DNA of 64,000 nt from Cryptomeria japonica. Its lineage: Eukaryota; Streptophyta; Pinopsida; Cupressales; Cupressaceae. Shown in pieces: positions 1 through 12,578 of the stretch; position 1 is the stretch's first letter, and the number at the start of each line of letters is the position of its first letter. The stretch lies in the NCBI RefSeq assembly GCF_030272615.1, contig NC_081407.1:139752897-139816896 (forward strand), given 5' to 3'. Position numbers and translations under genes: made by a program. A model generated the notes under the pieces. It made no database searches. It was not told the origin of the DNA and saw nothing but the letters and a program-made list of their open reading frames with translations.

Positions 1-1989
1 TATTTGGACTTTATCTCTTTGTCCCACTCTTAACTTTTCTTTATATATATGAATATACTTTCAATGCCATTGCTTGCTTATTAGTTACTTTGATATCAAC
101 AAATTTTATTACATGGATAATGTATATATCTTGATAGATAATAATTCTTTCAATATATCAAGTCTATGCTATATGCTATCCATTAAACACACATGTTAGC
201 CTATATTGAGGTCCTTGTCCATATATTAGCTACAAAACATTTCACACATCGTTCTTTTGACATGAAATAATGATGCTTTATAGCATGAAATTTGTGCTAC
301 TTAAATTGTAATCAAATGATTTACATTAAATGAACCTAAATCTAAAGGATAGAACTTGGAGCCTAAACTAAAAGTGATTAGATTTTTGTGTGTGACAATA
401 ATTTAAAGCTACCACATTTCCATGTAAAGATACATTAAGTGTAGAACACTATTTACTTAATGGCATGGCAATTAGAATTAAAAAATTAGCAATGACACTA
501 TTCACAAAAGTTTAATGGTTTAATAGAAAAATCAAAAGGTAATGCATAAATTCCCTCCTTTTCAATGTATAAGTTCAATAGGAATTCAAAATTACATGTA
601 AAAAAAAAGGCTAGGTATAGACAAATAATAGGAACAAAAATTTGAATAAAATAAACATACAACTACTAAGAAGCCATAATGAGAAACCAAAAATTATGCT
701 CAATTTTGGTTGATTGATGTTATAATGATATGCTCAATTTTGATTGATTGATATTATAATGATATTGCTAATCTATATAAACAATAAAACTCATTTGAAA
801 GTAACTTTCATTAAATCCTATCAATCTATAAGCTACACTAAAAGTAAAGTGTAATTAGAAAAGAAATCATCACGAAAAGTGAGATTATTAGAGAATAGTG
901 CTATTCTTGGCCCCATCTTTCCAAGTGATTGTATAAACTTTGCTTGAACAAATGTGAAATTACAACTTCACATTAATTATCCCTTTGTTTTTATGTTTTT
1001 ATCGCTCACATGTATTTTGACTCAAGAAGGAAAGGGGGATAAGGGTGCTAAAGGATAGTGCATACATGACTCTAAAAAAATGAAGACAAGGACATACATG
1101 CTAATTACAAGTAATTCAATATTCCATTAATAATATTACCATTAGTCCAAGACTTATCAAAGATGTAGTCATCATACTAGGTGCTAACGTATGTCAACAT
1201 CCTTATTGATGTACCCACTACTAATTGGTCCAAGAATCTCCATATTAATATACTCATATGCTAACAAAATTAGAATGTCATATACTAAGGGCTTTGCTTG
1301 TCAAAATTTAAATACGAAGAAATGATGATGTGGAGCTTGCACTCCTTAAAATGTGATAAGATGGTCTGCACATCATGAATGCATATCTAACTAATGGAAC
1401 TTGGCACATAAACTTAATAACTCTCTATTTATAAAAAAGAGAAGAGAGAAAAGATAAGACAAAGGGAATGAGAGAGGAAGAGATAAATGTAGAGACACAT
1501 AGAGAGATGTACAAAGATGGAGTATATTTATTATATATATTAACTCTTTATTTGATTTTTTGTGCATTCCAAAGACATCATACTTAGGAGGTTAAATTTT
1601 AAACAATGAAAAATAGATAAAATTAATTTAAATGGATGCATGGTCTATCTAAACATGTCACTTGCCTATTAAGACTTTGGTTACATATGTCGTTTGCTTA
1701 ATGCCCTTCCAGTTGACCTCATGTATTCTATAAATATATTAAAAAATATTAATCGACTTTCTACACCTCTTAAACATTTGCATTACACACCAAAATGCCA
1801 TATATGTTCATATATGTTCTTTCTTACAAGGTTAGACAATAGATAAAATAAAGTCAAAAGTGACCAAATCTTAACTTGTTAAATAAATAAAAAAATATTT
1901 TTTAAAAGTTAAAGCAGATCAGAATTAGATAAAAGTTGAACCAAATCCTAAGAAACGAACACAAAACTACCTCAATAGATTTTCCATTA
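1..1989. other. AT-rich upstream intergenic DNA
   Basis: Very AT-rich sequence with no open frame of useful length and no recognisable domain on either strand. Short near-repeats such as the ATGCTCAATTTTG/TTGATTGAT stretches around 695-765 are visible. I see no gene here; it is the distal upstream flank of the HOP gene. Confidence 0.6.
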
Positions 1990-2095
1990 AAGAACGTTCC
2001 AGAGGGCTAAGTCTTTTTAAGTGGACTCCAAGAACTAAATCAAAATCGATTAATATCTAGAACTCTCTTCATTCTAGAACGAAATATATTTATTT
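1990..2095 (+). promoter_or_regulatory. Candidate heat-shock promoter of the HOP gene
   Basis: Seen: GAAcgTTCcaGAg at 1992-2004 fits the alternating nGAAn/nTTCn heat-shock element. A second inverted core, TTCtaGAA, lies at 2072-2079, preceded by another GAA at 2060-2062. An ATATATTTATTTT stretch at 2084-2096 is a plausible TATA box directly downstream. Known: HOP/STI1 genes are commonly heat induced through HSF binding to such elements. Inference: transcription starts shortly downstream, near 2110-2130, and the leader is interrupted by a long intron before the ATG at 5269. The distance to the ATG (about 3.2 kb) is the main weakness; a transcript 5' end would settle it. Confidence 0.5.
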
Positions 2096-2114
2096 TCATT
2101 CTTTCTATCGGGTT

Positions 2115-5100
2115 GTGTTGGAAAATTTGTTCGTTTGACAGCACGCTTGCAATTCCTTTAGCAGCGTGTCTACAAGGTACAAGGTAAGTTTTTAGGGCTT
2201 TCCTGCCGTTATTTACAGAGATTATGCAATTATATTTGTGACGTTGTTCAAATGTTGTGATCACTATGTCGTTGTATTACAGTATGAAATTTGGTTCTGA
2301 TGTTTTAGGTTTGTTTATGAGACCATTTTGGGTTTTGTGACTGTTAGGGTTAGGGTTTCTAATATGCAAAAACATGGTATTTTCTTTTTTTGATTTGATA
2401 AACTAATATGTAATTTGTAGGGGCAAATTTTGCCTCGGCTAGGGTATTTATTTCGTTAAATTTACCTTGGGCTTGTCTGTTTTAATGTACAATTGTATGA
2501 AACTTCAATGATATTTTGGTACTGTGTATTCTTTGTAAGGCGTTTACTGTAACTATCATGTTACTTGCACTATGTTATTTAATTTCAATGGATTATAAAT
2601 ACCATGTTTCTTTTTTATTGTATTCACCAGCTTTTTGATCAAGCTAGATGAATTTCGCGGACTATATTAGTTGAAGTTGGATGCAGCAATGTGTACAATT
2701 GCAAATTCTTTATTATCACATTCCCTTCAGTAGGGCTATGCTTTACCTAGTGACTTCGATGCAATAGGTTGTCTAATTTGGAACACTATATTAGTACTTC
2801 TCTCTCGCTAGAGTTGTAGCTTATCCAGCAAGCTGGATCATTCGATTTCAACTTCAACTTTGGCGAGGGTGATGAAGTAAGTAAAAAGAGTTATGAATTG
2901 TGTCTAGTAAGTTTGATGCAAAATATTTTTCGCTTCTATGCTCTTATCGTGTTCTATTTGGCAAGGGTAGTCTGTATCTAGCGAGTTGGATGCAATATGT
3001 TATTCAGTTTTGACACTTAGGACGTTTCTTGAGATTTGATCATAGGGCTCTTATATAAGATCCTTAAAGACATTGGCCATTAAAGCTGATGCTAGAGGAA
3101 GATAAATCGACTATTAGACATTATGACCTAAGAACATAAATTTAACTATAAAAGTTTCTGGTTTTTTTTCGCAAGTTCAAGAACATGAATATTATCACGA
3201 AACTTGCCGGTTGGCTGTTGTAAGTTAAAGCTTTAATTATGATTTATAAAAGCTTGAAAGATGTGATTCTAAATTTTTTTAATAGAAATGCAAAAATGGT
3301 TAGATCAACGGTTAATAATTCCTGTAAATTTTTGGTCAGTTTATGTTTCTTAATATTTGTAAACTTGCATCATATGCCCAAATGTACAGCGAGTCATTTT
3401 GTTGTGACCTTTCAACACTTCTTCCGTTTTGTTCAAGCCTTATTGTGTGTGTGTGTGTGTGTATAGGGGATTTGAAGTTAGGCGACTCTTTTACGTTTGC
3501 ATTATTTGGTGATTACTCTCTTACACAATGTATTTTGACACATTTATTAATTGTTTACTCTTCCTACCATGTTCCTAGGGTTTTGGGGCCGCTTCCTGCA
3601 GTGGGATGCCCTGGCAATAGTGGAATGGGGGAGACCATCACCAGGTTGCATCGCCATCCCTGAAAACGTTCCCCAAAGGAGGGACATCCTAAAACCTGAA
3701 AGGGCGGAGGTTAGGAAGGCCTTCCAACGTAGGAAAAGCAAAAATAAGATTTAGGTCTGTGTTTAAAGTAGTAAATAAATGAAGTTTGGCTCCTTCCATA
3801 AAGGTCCTTGTGGCCTAGAAGGCTTTGATATAGGTTTTGTCTGTAGGTTCCGTTCAATGATTCCACTAGGACGTGCTGTTTGGAAAGCTTCGCTATGCTT
3901 TTAACAACTAAAAATAAATATAGTTTTTCCTGCACTGCATAGTAAATTGCAGTTTTGTTTAGTTTCTAGTGTGTTTCTCAAATAAATCCTAGGTAATCTT
4001 GTTCCATTTTTATATATGGCTCATTGAGACTATCCTGATTCCTAGCTATGCTACTGGGGTTGCAATCAAATGAAGTAAGTAGAGTGGGCTTACTGAAGAC
4101 GCTGGAAATTCTGACATTTGTATATTGACAAGGTGACTATAAGTTCCCACAAGAGAATAACTTTCTTGGCAACATGCCTAAGCAAAATGTTGCTGGAACT
4201 GGCGTATCTGCCTTTATTTGTTAGATCAATAATGTTGGAGCCCAGTTCAGATGATAGATTGCTGTAGGTTTTATCATATTGGAAAGTAGCAACTGCAGAA
4301 ACACTGCCACATTTTGCTCAGATTTTGTATGGCATGGTTGATTCTCAGACATTGGATATTGCAGAAGATGATTATACATATTGCAGAAGATGATTATACA
4401 AAGTCTAATGGTGGAGTCTTAGTCTACGGTACAATTTTCACTCCAGATGCTGAAGGTAGGAGCGAAGATGCTAAGGATTTTCTGTCTTTGAAATGAAAGG
4501 TTATACAGTAGCAGAGCTTTTTATAAATTCAACTTCTTTTACTAGCATCTTCTTTACATAAATTATAAATAGCAGCTTCGTAAATCTTTTTACCTTTTTG
4601 GTAATTAAATTTTTAAAATATTAATTTTATCATATTATTTGCTGCTAACCCTCTATCCCCAAAATCTGGAAATACTACATGAGCAGCCAACTATCAGTTG
4701 TCAGGGTGCGATTTCACGTTTTTCACATGATCAGACAATCACTCCACAGTTATATTTACATGAGCATAAGCTTCTTCAATGTGGAAACCAAGGATTTTAC
4801 TATTTTGCCATTAGGTGGACTAAATCTGAAATCTTGGATGGTGTTTTACTATTTAGCTAGTGTTCTTTTATGCTGATGTATATCCACATATTTGTTATTC
4901 ATAGATGCGTAAATGATAGCGAGCATCAGAACTATGTACAATTTTAGTCTTTTGATAATGTGCTACTAACCATTTTTAAATGTTAGGAATGTTAGGAAAA
5001 TCGATGATTAAATTTTGTGACCTTGGAGTTGCATCTCATTTCTCTGATTTTTTGATATTACATTTTCAAAATTATGAGTTAATTCTATTTCTTTGTTTAT

Positions 5101-5246
5101 CAGTTATGGAATCCCAACATTTCCATAAGTTTTTCAGGCTTACCTTCTCTATATTTGTTGTTTGAAATCAACATTTACATTCAGGTCTAATCTTATTACG
5201 TTCCTTTAAAAGGCATTTATATTTTGGTCTTACATGTCTAGTGCAG
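2115..5246 (+). other. Probable 5'-UTR exon and 3.06-kb leader intron of HOP
   Basis: A candidate untranslated exon ends at 2183 with the strong donor AAG|GTAAGT. A matching acceptor, TAGTGCAG, ends at 5246, 22 nt before the HOP start codon. The stretch between has only short random frames, a (TG)n run, one GC-rich island at 3570-3730, and otherwise AT-rich sequence, all consistent with an intron. The transcription start (about 2115) is a guess from the TATA-like element. Further leader exons inside this interval cannot be excluded. Confidence 0.4.
3444..3462 (+). repeat. (TG)n microsatellite
   Basis: About nine and a half TG dinucleotides in a row, inside the presumed leader intron of HOP. 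It is a simple-sequence repeat with no coding meaning. Confidence 0.9.
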
Positions 5247-5268
5247 AAAGTTGGCTTCTTAAGGGAAA

Positions 5269-8200
5269 ATGGCTGATGAGGCAAAAGCAAAAGGGAATGC
5301 TGCATTTTCATCTGGAAACTATGAGGAAGCTATTAAACATTTTTCTGAAGCCATAGATCTGGCTCCTAGTAATCATGTTTTGTATTCTAACCGCTCTGCG
5401 GCATATGCCTCGTTACATAAATATGATGAGGCTCTTCAGGATGCAAATAAAACTGTTGAAATTAAGGCTGATTGGTCCAAGGGATACAGCAGACTGGGTG
5501 CAGCATATGTTGGTCTTGGAAAATATGATGATGCAATTTCTGCCTATAAAAAAGGCTTGGAGTTTGATCCTACTAATGAAGGATTGAAATCAGGCCTTGC
5601 TGATGCACAGGCATCAAGTCGAAGTCGTCCTTCAGCTTCACCATTTGGAAACATATTTCAAGGACCGGAGTTGTGGGCAAAATTAACAGCAGATCCTAAA
5701 ACAAGATTGTTTTTGCAACAACCAGATTTTGTCAAGATGATTCAGGATCTTCAAAAGAATCCTAACAATATCAATTTGTACCTTAGTGATCAACGGATAA
5801 TGCAGGCGCTGGGTGTGCTATTGAATGTAAACTTGCGTACTGCACCATCTGATGAAGATGCCTCTGAACTAAGTGGTATGGATTCTTACAAAACCACATC
5901 CAAACCACAGCCCAAACGAGAACCTGAGCGTCAGCCGGTACCAGAGCCAGAGCCTGAACCCATGGATATTCCTGAAGAAGAGAAAGAGAAACAAGTACGG
6001 AAGGAAAATGCTCAGAAGGAAAAAGAAGCCGGAAATGCCGCATACAAGAAGAAAGATTTTGAGACTGCCATTCATCATTATACAAAAGCAGTGGAGCTTG
6101 ATGATGAGGATATTTCCTTCCTCACTAACAGAGCAGCGGTTTACTTAGAAATGCAGAAGGTAGGTACAGCGATGTGCACTTTAAACTATTTTAAATTTTC
6201 TTCTAGATAGGCTTAGAAATGGATAGTAATTGTGATGGCATGTGGATTAATTCTTCTAGATAGGCTGATTCTTACTGAGTGTACCGATTTGCAGTCTGTA
6301 GTTCAAAGCTATGCAATGGAACAAAGAAAACCATTTTCTTTTACTTGGCCATGATATTGTTTTTCTAAATGTACCAATACAGAACGTAGAAGTCAAAGAC
6401 CGATTAAATGAATTAAACATATTTATGAATACTTGCACTGAATGGTCAATAGAAATGAATATTTTTATTCCAATTTTTGGATGTGATATTATACTATCGG
6501 CACATAATGCCTCTTTTATGCTGGGCATTATTAGAATCCTTAATGCTTGCCATGCCAAGTCTTTACTCCATTTGTAGTCTTTTCTTCAAGCTTCTTTTTT
6601 TTACTGAACTACAATAACTTTTGTCAATGTTCTATACATGTTTCTGTGATAATACTTAATAAGAAGTGTTACACGGGGATGCGTCCCCTCAAAAAAAATG
6701 TCTTCCCTAGTAGGAGGATGTTTCTGAGACTCGGGGACTTGGGGGAAACGTCCCATTAGAGCACCACCAGCTCTGCCACATTCGCTAGGGATGCTGTCGG
6801 GGTCCCTTGGTATATGGCACTATGATTACATGCTAATTGCAACCTCTAACTTCTTGAAAACTATATGGCCTTTCGTGGGGCACTCATAGAGATGTTATAT
6901 TGTAAATTTTGCTTTGAAGACTTCAATTCACCTTTATTTTGTATATTAATGCCCCCCCAAACCATTGCTCTACCACTGTCCCCCCATTGTCCCCTCGCCT
7001 TCCCCAAACTTAGGTCCTTTGTCCCTCAGTCCCCACGACCCCTTGTCAGGAAACTCTCTGGAACTATGTTAATAAGTTATGATGTAATCCCAGCTTTGTG
7101 CTTGCCTAAGGTTCTTCAATAGATTATGAAAATAAAATTATAAATGTAAAGGTATATGTATGTATGTTCCAGACTAGTTAGCCTTTTCTTTTGCGTAAGG
7201 ACTTCTTGTGGGAACAGGAGGGGCTCTTCACACTTACCTTTTGAATTTTGTTTGAACTTTTATCCTCTGTTTTTCACCTTCAACCCCATGAACAAATATG
7301 GGGAGACCAGGTTGAGTTCTAGGCAATGCAGAAGTGTGAATTTTTTATTAAAGCTATTATATTCTGTTAGTCAAATCTATAATGAGTATGGATGAAGGAA
7401 GTTTCTCCTTGGGCTTTCTTGGTAAATGGCTGATGAGTAGACCTGAAAAGTTTGTTTAAATAGAGGGGAACAAATCAAGTATGACCATCAGATTAGTGAA
7501 AAATGATATGGTTGTTCATTGTAATTGAGATGTGATGAGGATTTTCCTCCTTGGGTTTTCTTGGTAAATGGCTGATGAGTAGACCTGAAAGGTTTGTCTA
7601 ATTAGAAGGGAACAGCTGCATTGGCAAATCAAGTATGATAATTAGATTAATGAAAAATGATATGGTTCATTGTAATTGAGGTGATGAGCAATTTATGGTC
7701 ACTATAAACTTAAAAGGGAAAAGGAGTAAAGTTGGAAGTCAAGTAGTGATGGTGTGCAGCACTCCTAGAACCAATCCCCTTGCAGATGATGATGCGTTTA
7801 ATGCATGTGTAGAGGATAGGTGCTTCTGAAGAGTGGGTCAGTAAAGATTTCAGTAGATGAGCTTAGAGGAATTAATCATTTGTAATGCGCTCTGTATTGT
7901 ATGGTAACTCTGGCAAATATAAATTATATTTTTCTTTTTCATGCTGAATTTTATGTCCTTAACAATTTGTCTGTTGCTCTTGCAGTATGAGGAATGTATC
8001 AAAGACTGTGACAAGGCTGTTGAACGAGGTAGAGAACTACGATCAGATTATAAAATGGTTGCACGTGCATTGACTAGAAAAGGATCTGCCTATGTTAAGA
8101 TGGCTAAATGCTCTAAAGACTATGAACCAGCAATTGAGTGCTTCCAGAAAGCACTTACAGAACATCGCAATCCAGATACATTGAAAAAGCTTAATGATGC

Positions 8201-10278
8201 TGAGAAGGCTAAGAAGGATTTGGAGCAGCAGGAATATTTTGATCCTAAGCTGGCAGATGAAGAGAGGGAAAAAGGTAGGTTTCTCTTCCTTGAACTCCCT
8301 ATTGTATGCTGGTGTACACTGGAGTCACCTTCGATCTACTTTTGGTCATTTGTGTACATTACTTTCTTTCTTTAAGTAGTTTGAATTTATATTATTTTAT
8401 GGAAAAATGCTGTTAGGGGTAAGTGGGTTCAAAATTTGCCTATATTTAATGGAAAAAATAAATAAAAACTCGCTATCTTACGATTCTCAGCATAAAGTGC
8501 AAGATGGTACAACACATTTCCTGTGTTAATCATGGAAATGGGAGAAACTGGAAATTAATTACGTAATGTGACAGGGTTTTGCTCTATAGCCTGTGTTAAT
8601 TCATGATGAGCTTCTGTTATAACTGCAGAATGACTGCAACATGATAGCAATACACCTAGAGATTGGTTGCTTATCAGCAATAAGAGACCGAAAACATTGT
8701 TGTTTAGGATGCGACTGATTTGTTACTTATATTTTATGCAAATATGTCTTTTCTGGAGATTTTAACTGCCATAAGGCGTTCCTAGAATCTACTTGGTGTG
8801 CTAAATTGTGATAAGCCTCTTATTAATAACTATGTATATCATATAGAGTTCTGTCAACAATTGCTGTTAAAAATTGAGTTGAGGAATTTTCTAGATTTTA
8901 TATTGCACAGAGTAAAAAAAACCGATTATTGCAGGCAATGAATATTTCAAGAAGCAGCAATATCCTGAAGCTATAAAGCACTATACTGAAGCTCTACGAA
9001 GAAATCCTAATGACCCAAGGGTAAGCTATTACAATTTTTCTGTTTTCAAAACAGACTCATACATAAGCAACTTTCCTAATTGACTTGTGGCCTGAATTTT
9101 TACAATGAAGGTTTACAGTAACAGAGCAGCTTGTTACACAAAGCTTGGAGCTTTGCCAGAAGGATTAAAAGATGCAAATAAATGTATCGAATTGGATCCA
9201 GCTTTTACAAAAGGTTATTCAAGGAAAGGTGCTATCCAGGAGTTTATGAAAGAATATGACAAAGCCTTGGAAACTTATCAGGTGTGTTCTATGCTGCTCA
9301 ATTCTTTATGTGCTAACTATGAGTTTTTGGGTTTTTTTTTTTATCATTTCTCTTGTGTTTCTTAGAGGTTGTGATTACTATTTGTTCAATTGGGTGTCGA
9401 TCACAACTCTTTCATTTCTTTTGGGTAACAGGAAGGTCTCAAAAAGGACGAAAATAACCAGGAATTACTGGATGGTGTCCGAAGGTATGATGAATAATTT
9501 AAGATAGAGACCTCAGAGGATCATTGTTAAGTATTTATGCATTGTGGAGTCTGTAGTTTGGTAAATACAGTGTACAAAGTCTTGTATTAGACGGTGGTGT
9601 TCATTTCTTGTATATGTTTTGTGCAGATGTGTTCAGCAAATCAACAAGACAAACAGGGGTGACCTAAGTCCCGAGGAATTGAAGGAGAGACAGGTTATAT
9701 AATGTTTCTTCTTTTAGAATTGTAAAGCATTTTTATTGTATATTACACTTGAACACTTTGGTGCAACACAGTGGAGAAAATGTATCTTTTCTTATGTTGC
9801 GTTGTAAGGTATATTGCAATGGCTGGATTGATGTGCAATGTAGTTAATAGTTGTTTAATAGCATGTCTAATGCCATTTGCAGGCAAAAGGAATGCAAGAT
9901 CCGGAAATTCAAAATATCCTTACAGATCCCATCATGAGACAGGTAATGCAAAATTATTGGTTAGTGCTAAAATGATGAGTTGACTGGGATGGATTGAAAG
10001 TATATATCTCAAAATATTTTCTTGAAGTACATATCTGGTTTGTTAGTTCTGTTATGTATATAAGCTAAATGGTGTTTTGATATTTAATGTGCATTTAAGA
10101 GATTGACTCTTGAATTTTTGAGATCTAAGGTTATTGTTATTGATAAATATATGTGTTTTTACAGATACTTGTAGATTTCCAAGAGAATCCAGCGGCAGCA
10201 CAGAATCATTTGAAGAATCCTGACGTAATGCATAAGATTCAGAAGCTTGTCAGTGCAGGCATTGTGCAAGTAAAGTGA
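5269..10278 (+). CDS. HOP: HOP/STI1, Hsp70-Hsp90 organising co-chaperone (8 coding exons)
   Basis: Cytosolic adaptor that binds Hsp70 and Hsp90 at once through TPR domains and hands over client proteins. Exons read by eye: 5269-6159, 7986-8274, 8935-9020, 9111-9281, 9432-9484, 9627-9693, 9883-9942, 10165-10278. All junctions are GT-AG and keep frame, giving 576 residues, close to the usual plant HOP length. Domains: TPR1 about 2-108, with carboxylate-clamp residues K6, N10, N41, K71 and R75; DP1 about 130-190 ([16 protein letters not shown]); an acidic/proline linker about 205-235; TPR2A about 245-370; TPR2B about 390-505, with [10 protein letters not shown]2 about 515-576, ending [10 protein letters not shown]. 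The large first exon holds TPR1, DP1 and the start of TPR2A. The start ATG is the first in frame and gives the conserved [13 protein letters not shown]-terminus. No lesion was seen, so the gene appears functional. Confidence 0.95.
6669..7060. other. GC-rich island inside HOP intron (exon 1-2)
   Basis: Within the 1.83-kb intron 6160-7985, a stretch rich in G and C runs stands out from the AT-rich surroundings. Examples are ACGGGGATGCGTCCCC and GGGGGAAACGTCCC near 6672-6755, then pyrimidine-rich CCCCCCC and CCCCATTGTCCCC near 6950-7050. It resembles the 3570-3730 island in the leader intron in style (GGGGACNTCCC-like words). No terminal repeats or coding frame were found. It could be an old non-autonomous transposon remnant; that is inference. 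Confidence 0.35.
7391..7690 (+). repeat. Tandem duplication of about 145 bp in HOP intron
   Basis: Copy 1 (about 7391-7533) and copy 2 (about 7534-7685) share CTTGG(G)YTTTCTTGGTAAATGG, then GATGAGTAGACCTGAAA, then GAAAAATGATATGGTT and TTGTAATTGAG in the same order, with small indels. It lies in the intron between the first and second coding exons and does not affect coding. Confidence 0.8.
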
Positions 10279-10640
10279 TGATCAGTCATTTGATTGTGCA
10301 GGAGTTTACCATATGCAGAACTCACTGAGGGCACTTGATTATTTTAGTCTGATTTTATGAGTGTTTCAGCCCAATTCCTACGGAACTGAACTGAACTGAG
10401 TTCACCTTTTTATCTCGTTCTTGGAAACTTTTGAGACTCATTGTTGTGAATTCTGTGGTAGCAAACTTTACCCTCAAAGATTTAGGAATGCAGGTGGTTG
10501 ATTTCATTCGGTTTTGTTGATAAATTGATAATGCCTTGCATTATTGTAAACCTTTTTTGCACTAGAAGACTAATTATGTAACAGTAGACAATCCTGGTGC
10601 AATTGGGCAGGATTGTTTATAATTTTAAAATATTCAAAAT
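10279..10640 (+). other. HOP 3' UTR and downstream region
   Basis: Follows the HOP stop codon at 10276-10278. The sequence is T-rich with several near-upstream-like words (TTGATAAATTGATAATG near 10518, TTGTAAACC near 10545), typical of plant 3' UTRs. No canonical AATAAA was found close by, so the exact polyadenylation site cannot be set. The downstream limit is approximate. Confidence 0.45.
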
Positions 10641-11227
10641 TTCATAATATGATTCTAGTTTTGTTCATCACTTCACTGTTGCTTATAATTTTACAAATGG
10701 TTAAATACTTCCTATAAATTAGCAGATCAGAGGAGTAAGACTGTTGCTGCAGTTCCAGTTTTTAACTTCTAATCTAGGGACACACTGTTTGACATCTCAT
10801 TTACTAACGCTACTACACCCAAAATGTGTATGTGCTAGCTTGTAAGAAACGAGGCAAACTGTGACTTGTTGAGAAGTCAGTAATGTTCTCTCTGCGTAAC
10901 TAAAAAACAGTGTAGATGGAACAATTGATGACATTGCTGTAAAAGTTGAAAAATAAATAAATTAAACGATTGATTTGTAGATGTCATAATATGATTAAGC
11001 ACAGTTTTCTACTGGTTTTCCTTTTTATACGACCATTATGCCCAAATAAAACAGTATAGAAGTGCGTAAAAGAATCCGTCTATTAGAGAACCTCTCTAAG
11101 AAGATGTAATTTACATAAATCACTTTAAAATACGATTTGATTTGTTTGCTCACAGGGCTTGAGTTTAATTTTCAGGGAATTGAGATATGTATTTGAAGTT
11201 ACTTTTGGGCATATTATTTTATTATAA

Positions 11228-11424
11228 GAAGTTGATTTTGCCTACAAGGTCTTTGGCGTATTTTTTAGAGTTTTGAAATATGAAATGAAATTCAAGTTTT
11301 AGAAAAGCTCAGGAAAATTAATGTTGAAGTTGATTTTGCCTGCAAGGGCTTTGGCGTAATTTTTAGAGATTTGAAATATCAAATGAAATTCAAGTTTTTA
11401 GAAAAGCTCACGAAAATTAATGTT
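11228..11424 (+). repeat. 98-bp tandem duplication
   Basis: Two adjacent copies (11228-11325 and 11326-11424) begin GAAGTTGATTTTGCCT and run to CTCA(G/C)GAAAATTAATGTT with only a few differences, an exact period of about 98 bp. It is intergenic, between HOP and the truncated LINE. Function unknown. Confidence 0.85.
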
Positions 11425-11696
11425 GAAGGCCAATCATAATTGATTTTTTTTAAATGAGTGAATTGAATATTGTATTTAAAAAAATCTAAATTGGAAGTTC
11501 AAAATTGCTTGTTTTTATCATACTCGTAAGATATTGATTAACAGTAATACATTTTAAAGAATTTGAAAGTTTCAAACTGATTTGTCTTTTAATTTTATAT
11601 ATTTGTAAGAAAATGGAGGTTCAAAATTGATGCTCTTTGTCTTTGAAGGTTTTGAATACCTTTAAGGTTTTTTTGTTTTTTTTTGATCCGTAAAAG

Positions 11697-11780
11697 GTCA
11701 GTTAAGGAAAGTGATTACAAACCCCATTCGGTGTGGATAATTTTATCAGTTAAGTGATTACAAACTCCATTCGGTGTGGG
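11697..11780 (+). repeat. Short direct duplication with CATTCGGTGTGG
   Basis: GTGATTACAAACCCCATTCGGTGTGG near 11711-11736 recurs as GTGATTACAAACTCCATTCGGTGTGG near 11754-11779, about 43 bp later, both preceded by a CAGTTAAG word. It lies just after a T-rich stretch (11667-11683). This is a small local duplication of unknown meaning. Confidence 0.6.
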
Positions 11781-11979
11781 CATTGGTAGGAAAGAATGGA
11801 TCCTACAAGGTATTTTTATTATCATTGATTTTGATTCTTTTTTTATTTTTGTTAATGGGCGAGTCTCGATATAATTTATTGACAATAACATTTTAGAATA
11901 ACAACACTTTAGGTCCGTTTAAGGGGCTTAGTTGGGTTCAAACTAGCAATGATTGTTCTTCTAATGAGGTGTGGGAGAG

Positions 11980-12578
11980 ACCTTTGGAGGGATGGTGGAA
12001 AGTTAATTTTGACGGTGCTTCTATCTAGGGTAGGGAAAGTTAATTTTGACGGTGCTTCTATCTAGGGTAGGGATCATTGTAAGGGTGATTTAGTAGCTTT
12101 AGGTGCTCAAAAGCTTGATGAAGGCACTAATAATATAGAAGAAGCGTCAACAGTATTGTTAGCAGTCAGGTAAAGTAACAAGTTGGGAGCTAACAAATTA
12201 CATCTTGAGGGAGATTCATTGATTGTTAATCGGGCAATAATGAAGGAGGACACAATATTATTGAAGAACTTAAATCTTTTGATGAATACCATATAAGTCA
12301 TAAGGTGAGCAGAGAATGCAGAGGCCGATATCCTTTTCAAATGGGCATTGTCTTTTGATTCAATTGGTGAATTAAGAGTGGAAGACTTTCGACAAGTGTA
12401 TTTGAAGAGGTGGGAATTTGCCATTAATGACATTGGATTTGAGTTAAGTACTGAGGACAGAGGGGAGATGGCAAAGGGCGACAATCATTTAAAGCTTGAA
12501 GATGAATTAATTATGGCAACCGAGCTGAGTGCATTAGCCTTAAAAGCGTCTAATACTGCCTCTGAGGCTTCATTGTGA
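11980..12578 (+). pseudogene. RNase H (RVT_3-type) domain remnant of the LINE
   Basis: Joining frames by eye, the + strand reads GWWKVNFDGAS, then GALAQKL-like text, NNIEEASTVLLAV, LGANKLHLEGDSLIV and a C-terminal stretch to SFDSIGELRVEDF. This matches the plant LINE-tail/RVT_3 RNase H fold (first D in NFDGAS, E in IEEA, D in EGDS). Several stops and a 37-bp internal tandem duplication (11998-12034 repeated at 12035-12071, including the NFDGAS codons) break it. The downstream frame 12348-12578 continues the acidic tail. It is not functional. Confidence 0.7.
11998..12071 (+). repeat. 37-bp exact tandem duplication inside LINE RNase H
   Basis: GAAAGTTAATTTTGACGGTG followed by CTTCTATCTAGGGTAGG occurs twice in immediate succession (period 37). 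Since 37 is not a multiple of three, it shifts the frame and helps to inactivate the RNase H remnant. Confidence 0.85.

Noticed and set aside
3343-3663. 106-codon + strand frame over the (TG)n repeat in the leader intron
   Set aside because: The frame is held open by a CVCV microsatellite and runs into low-complexity sequence; no conserved domain, and it lies within the presumed intron.
11660-11690. Poly-T stretch as the A-tail of a second minus-strand LINE
   Set aside because: The T run precedes GATCCGTAAAAGG, reminiscent of a LINE 3' end, but no coding text or target duplication could be found to support it.
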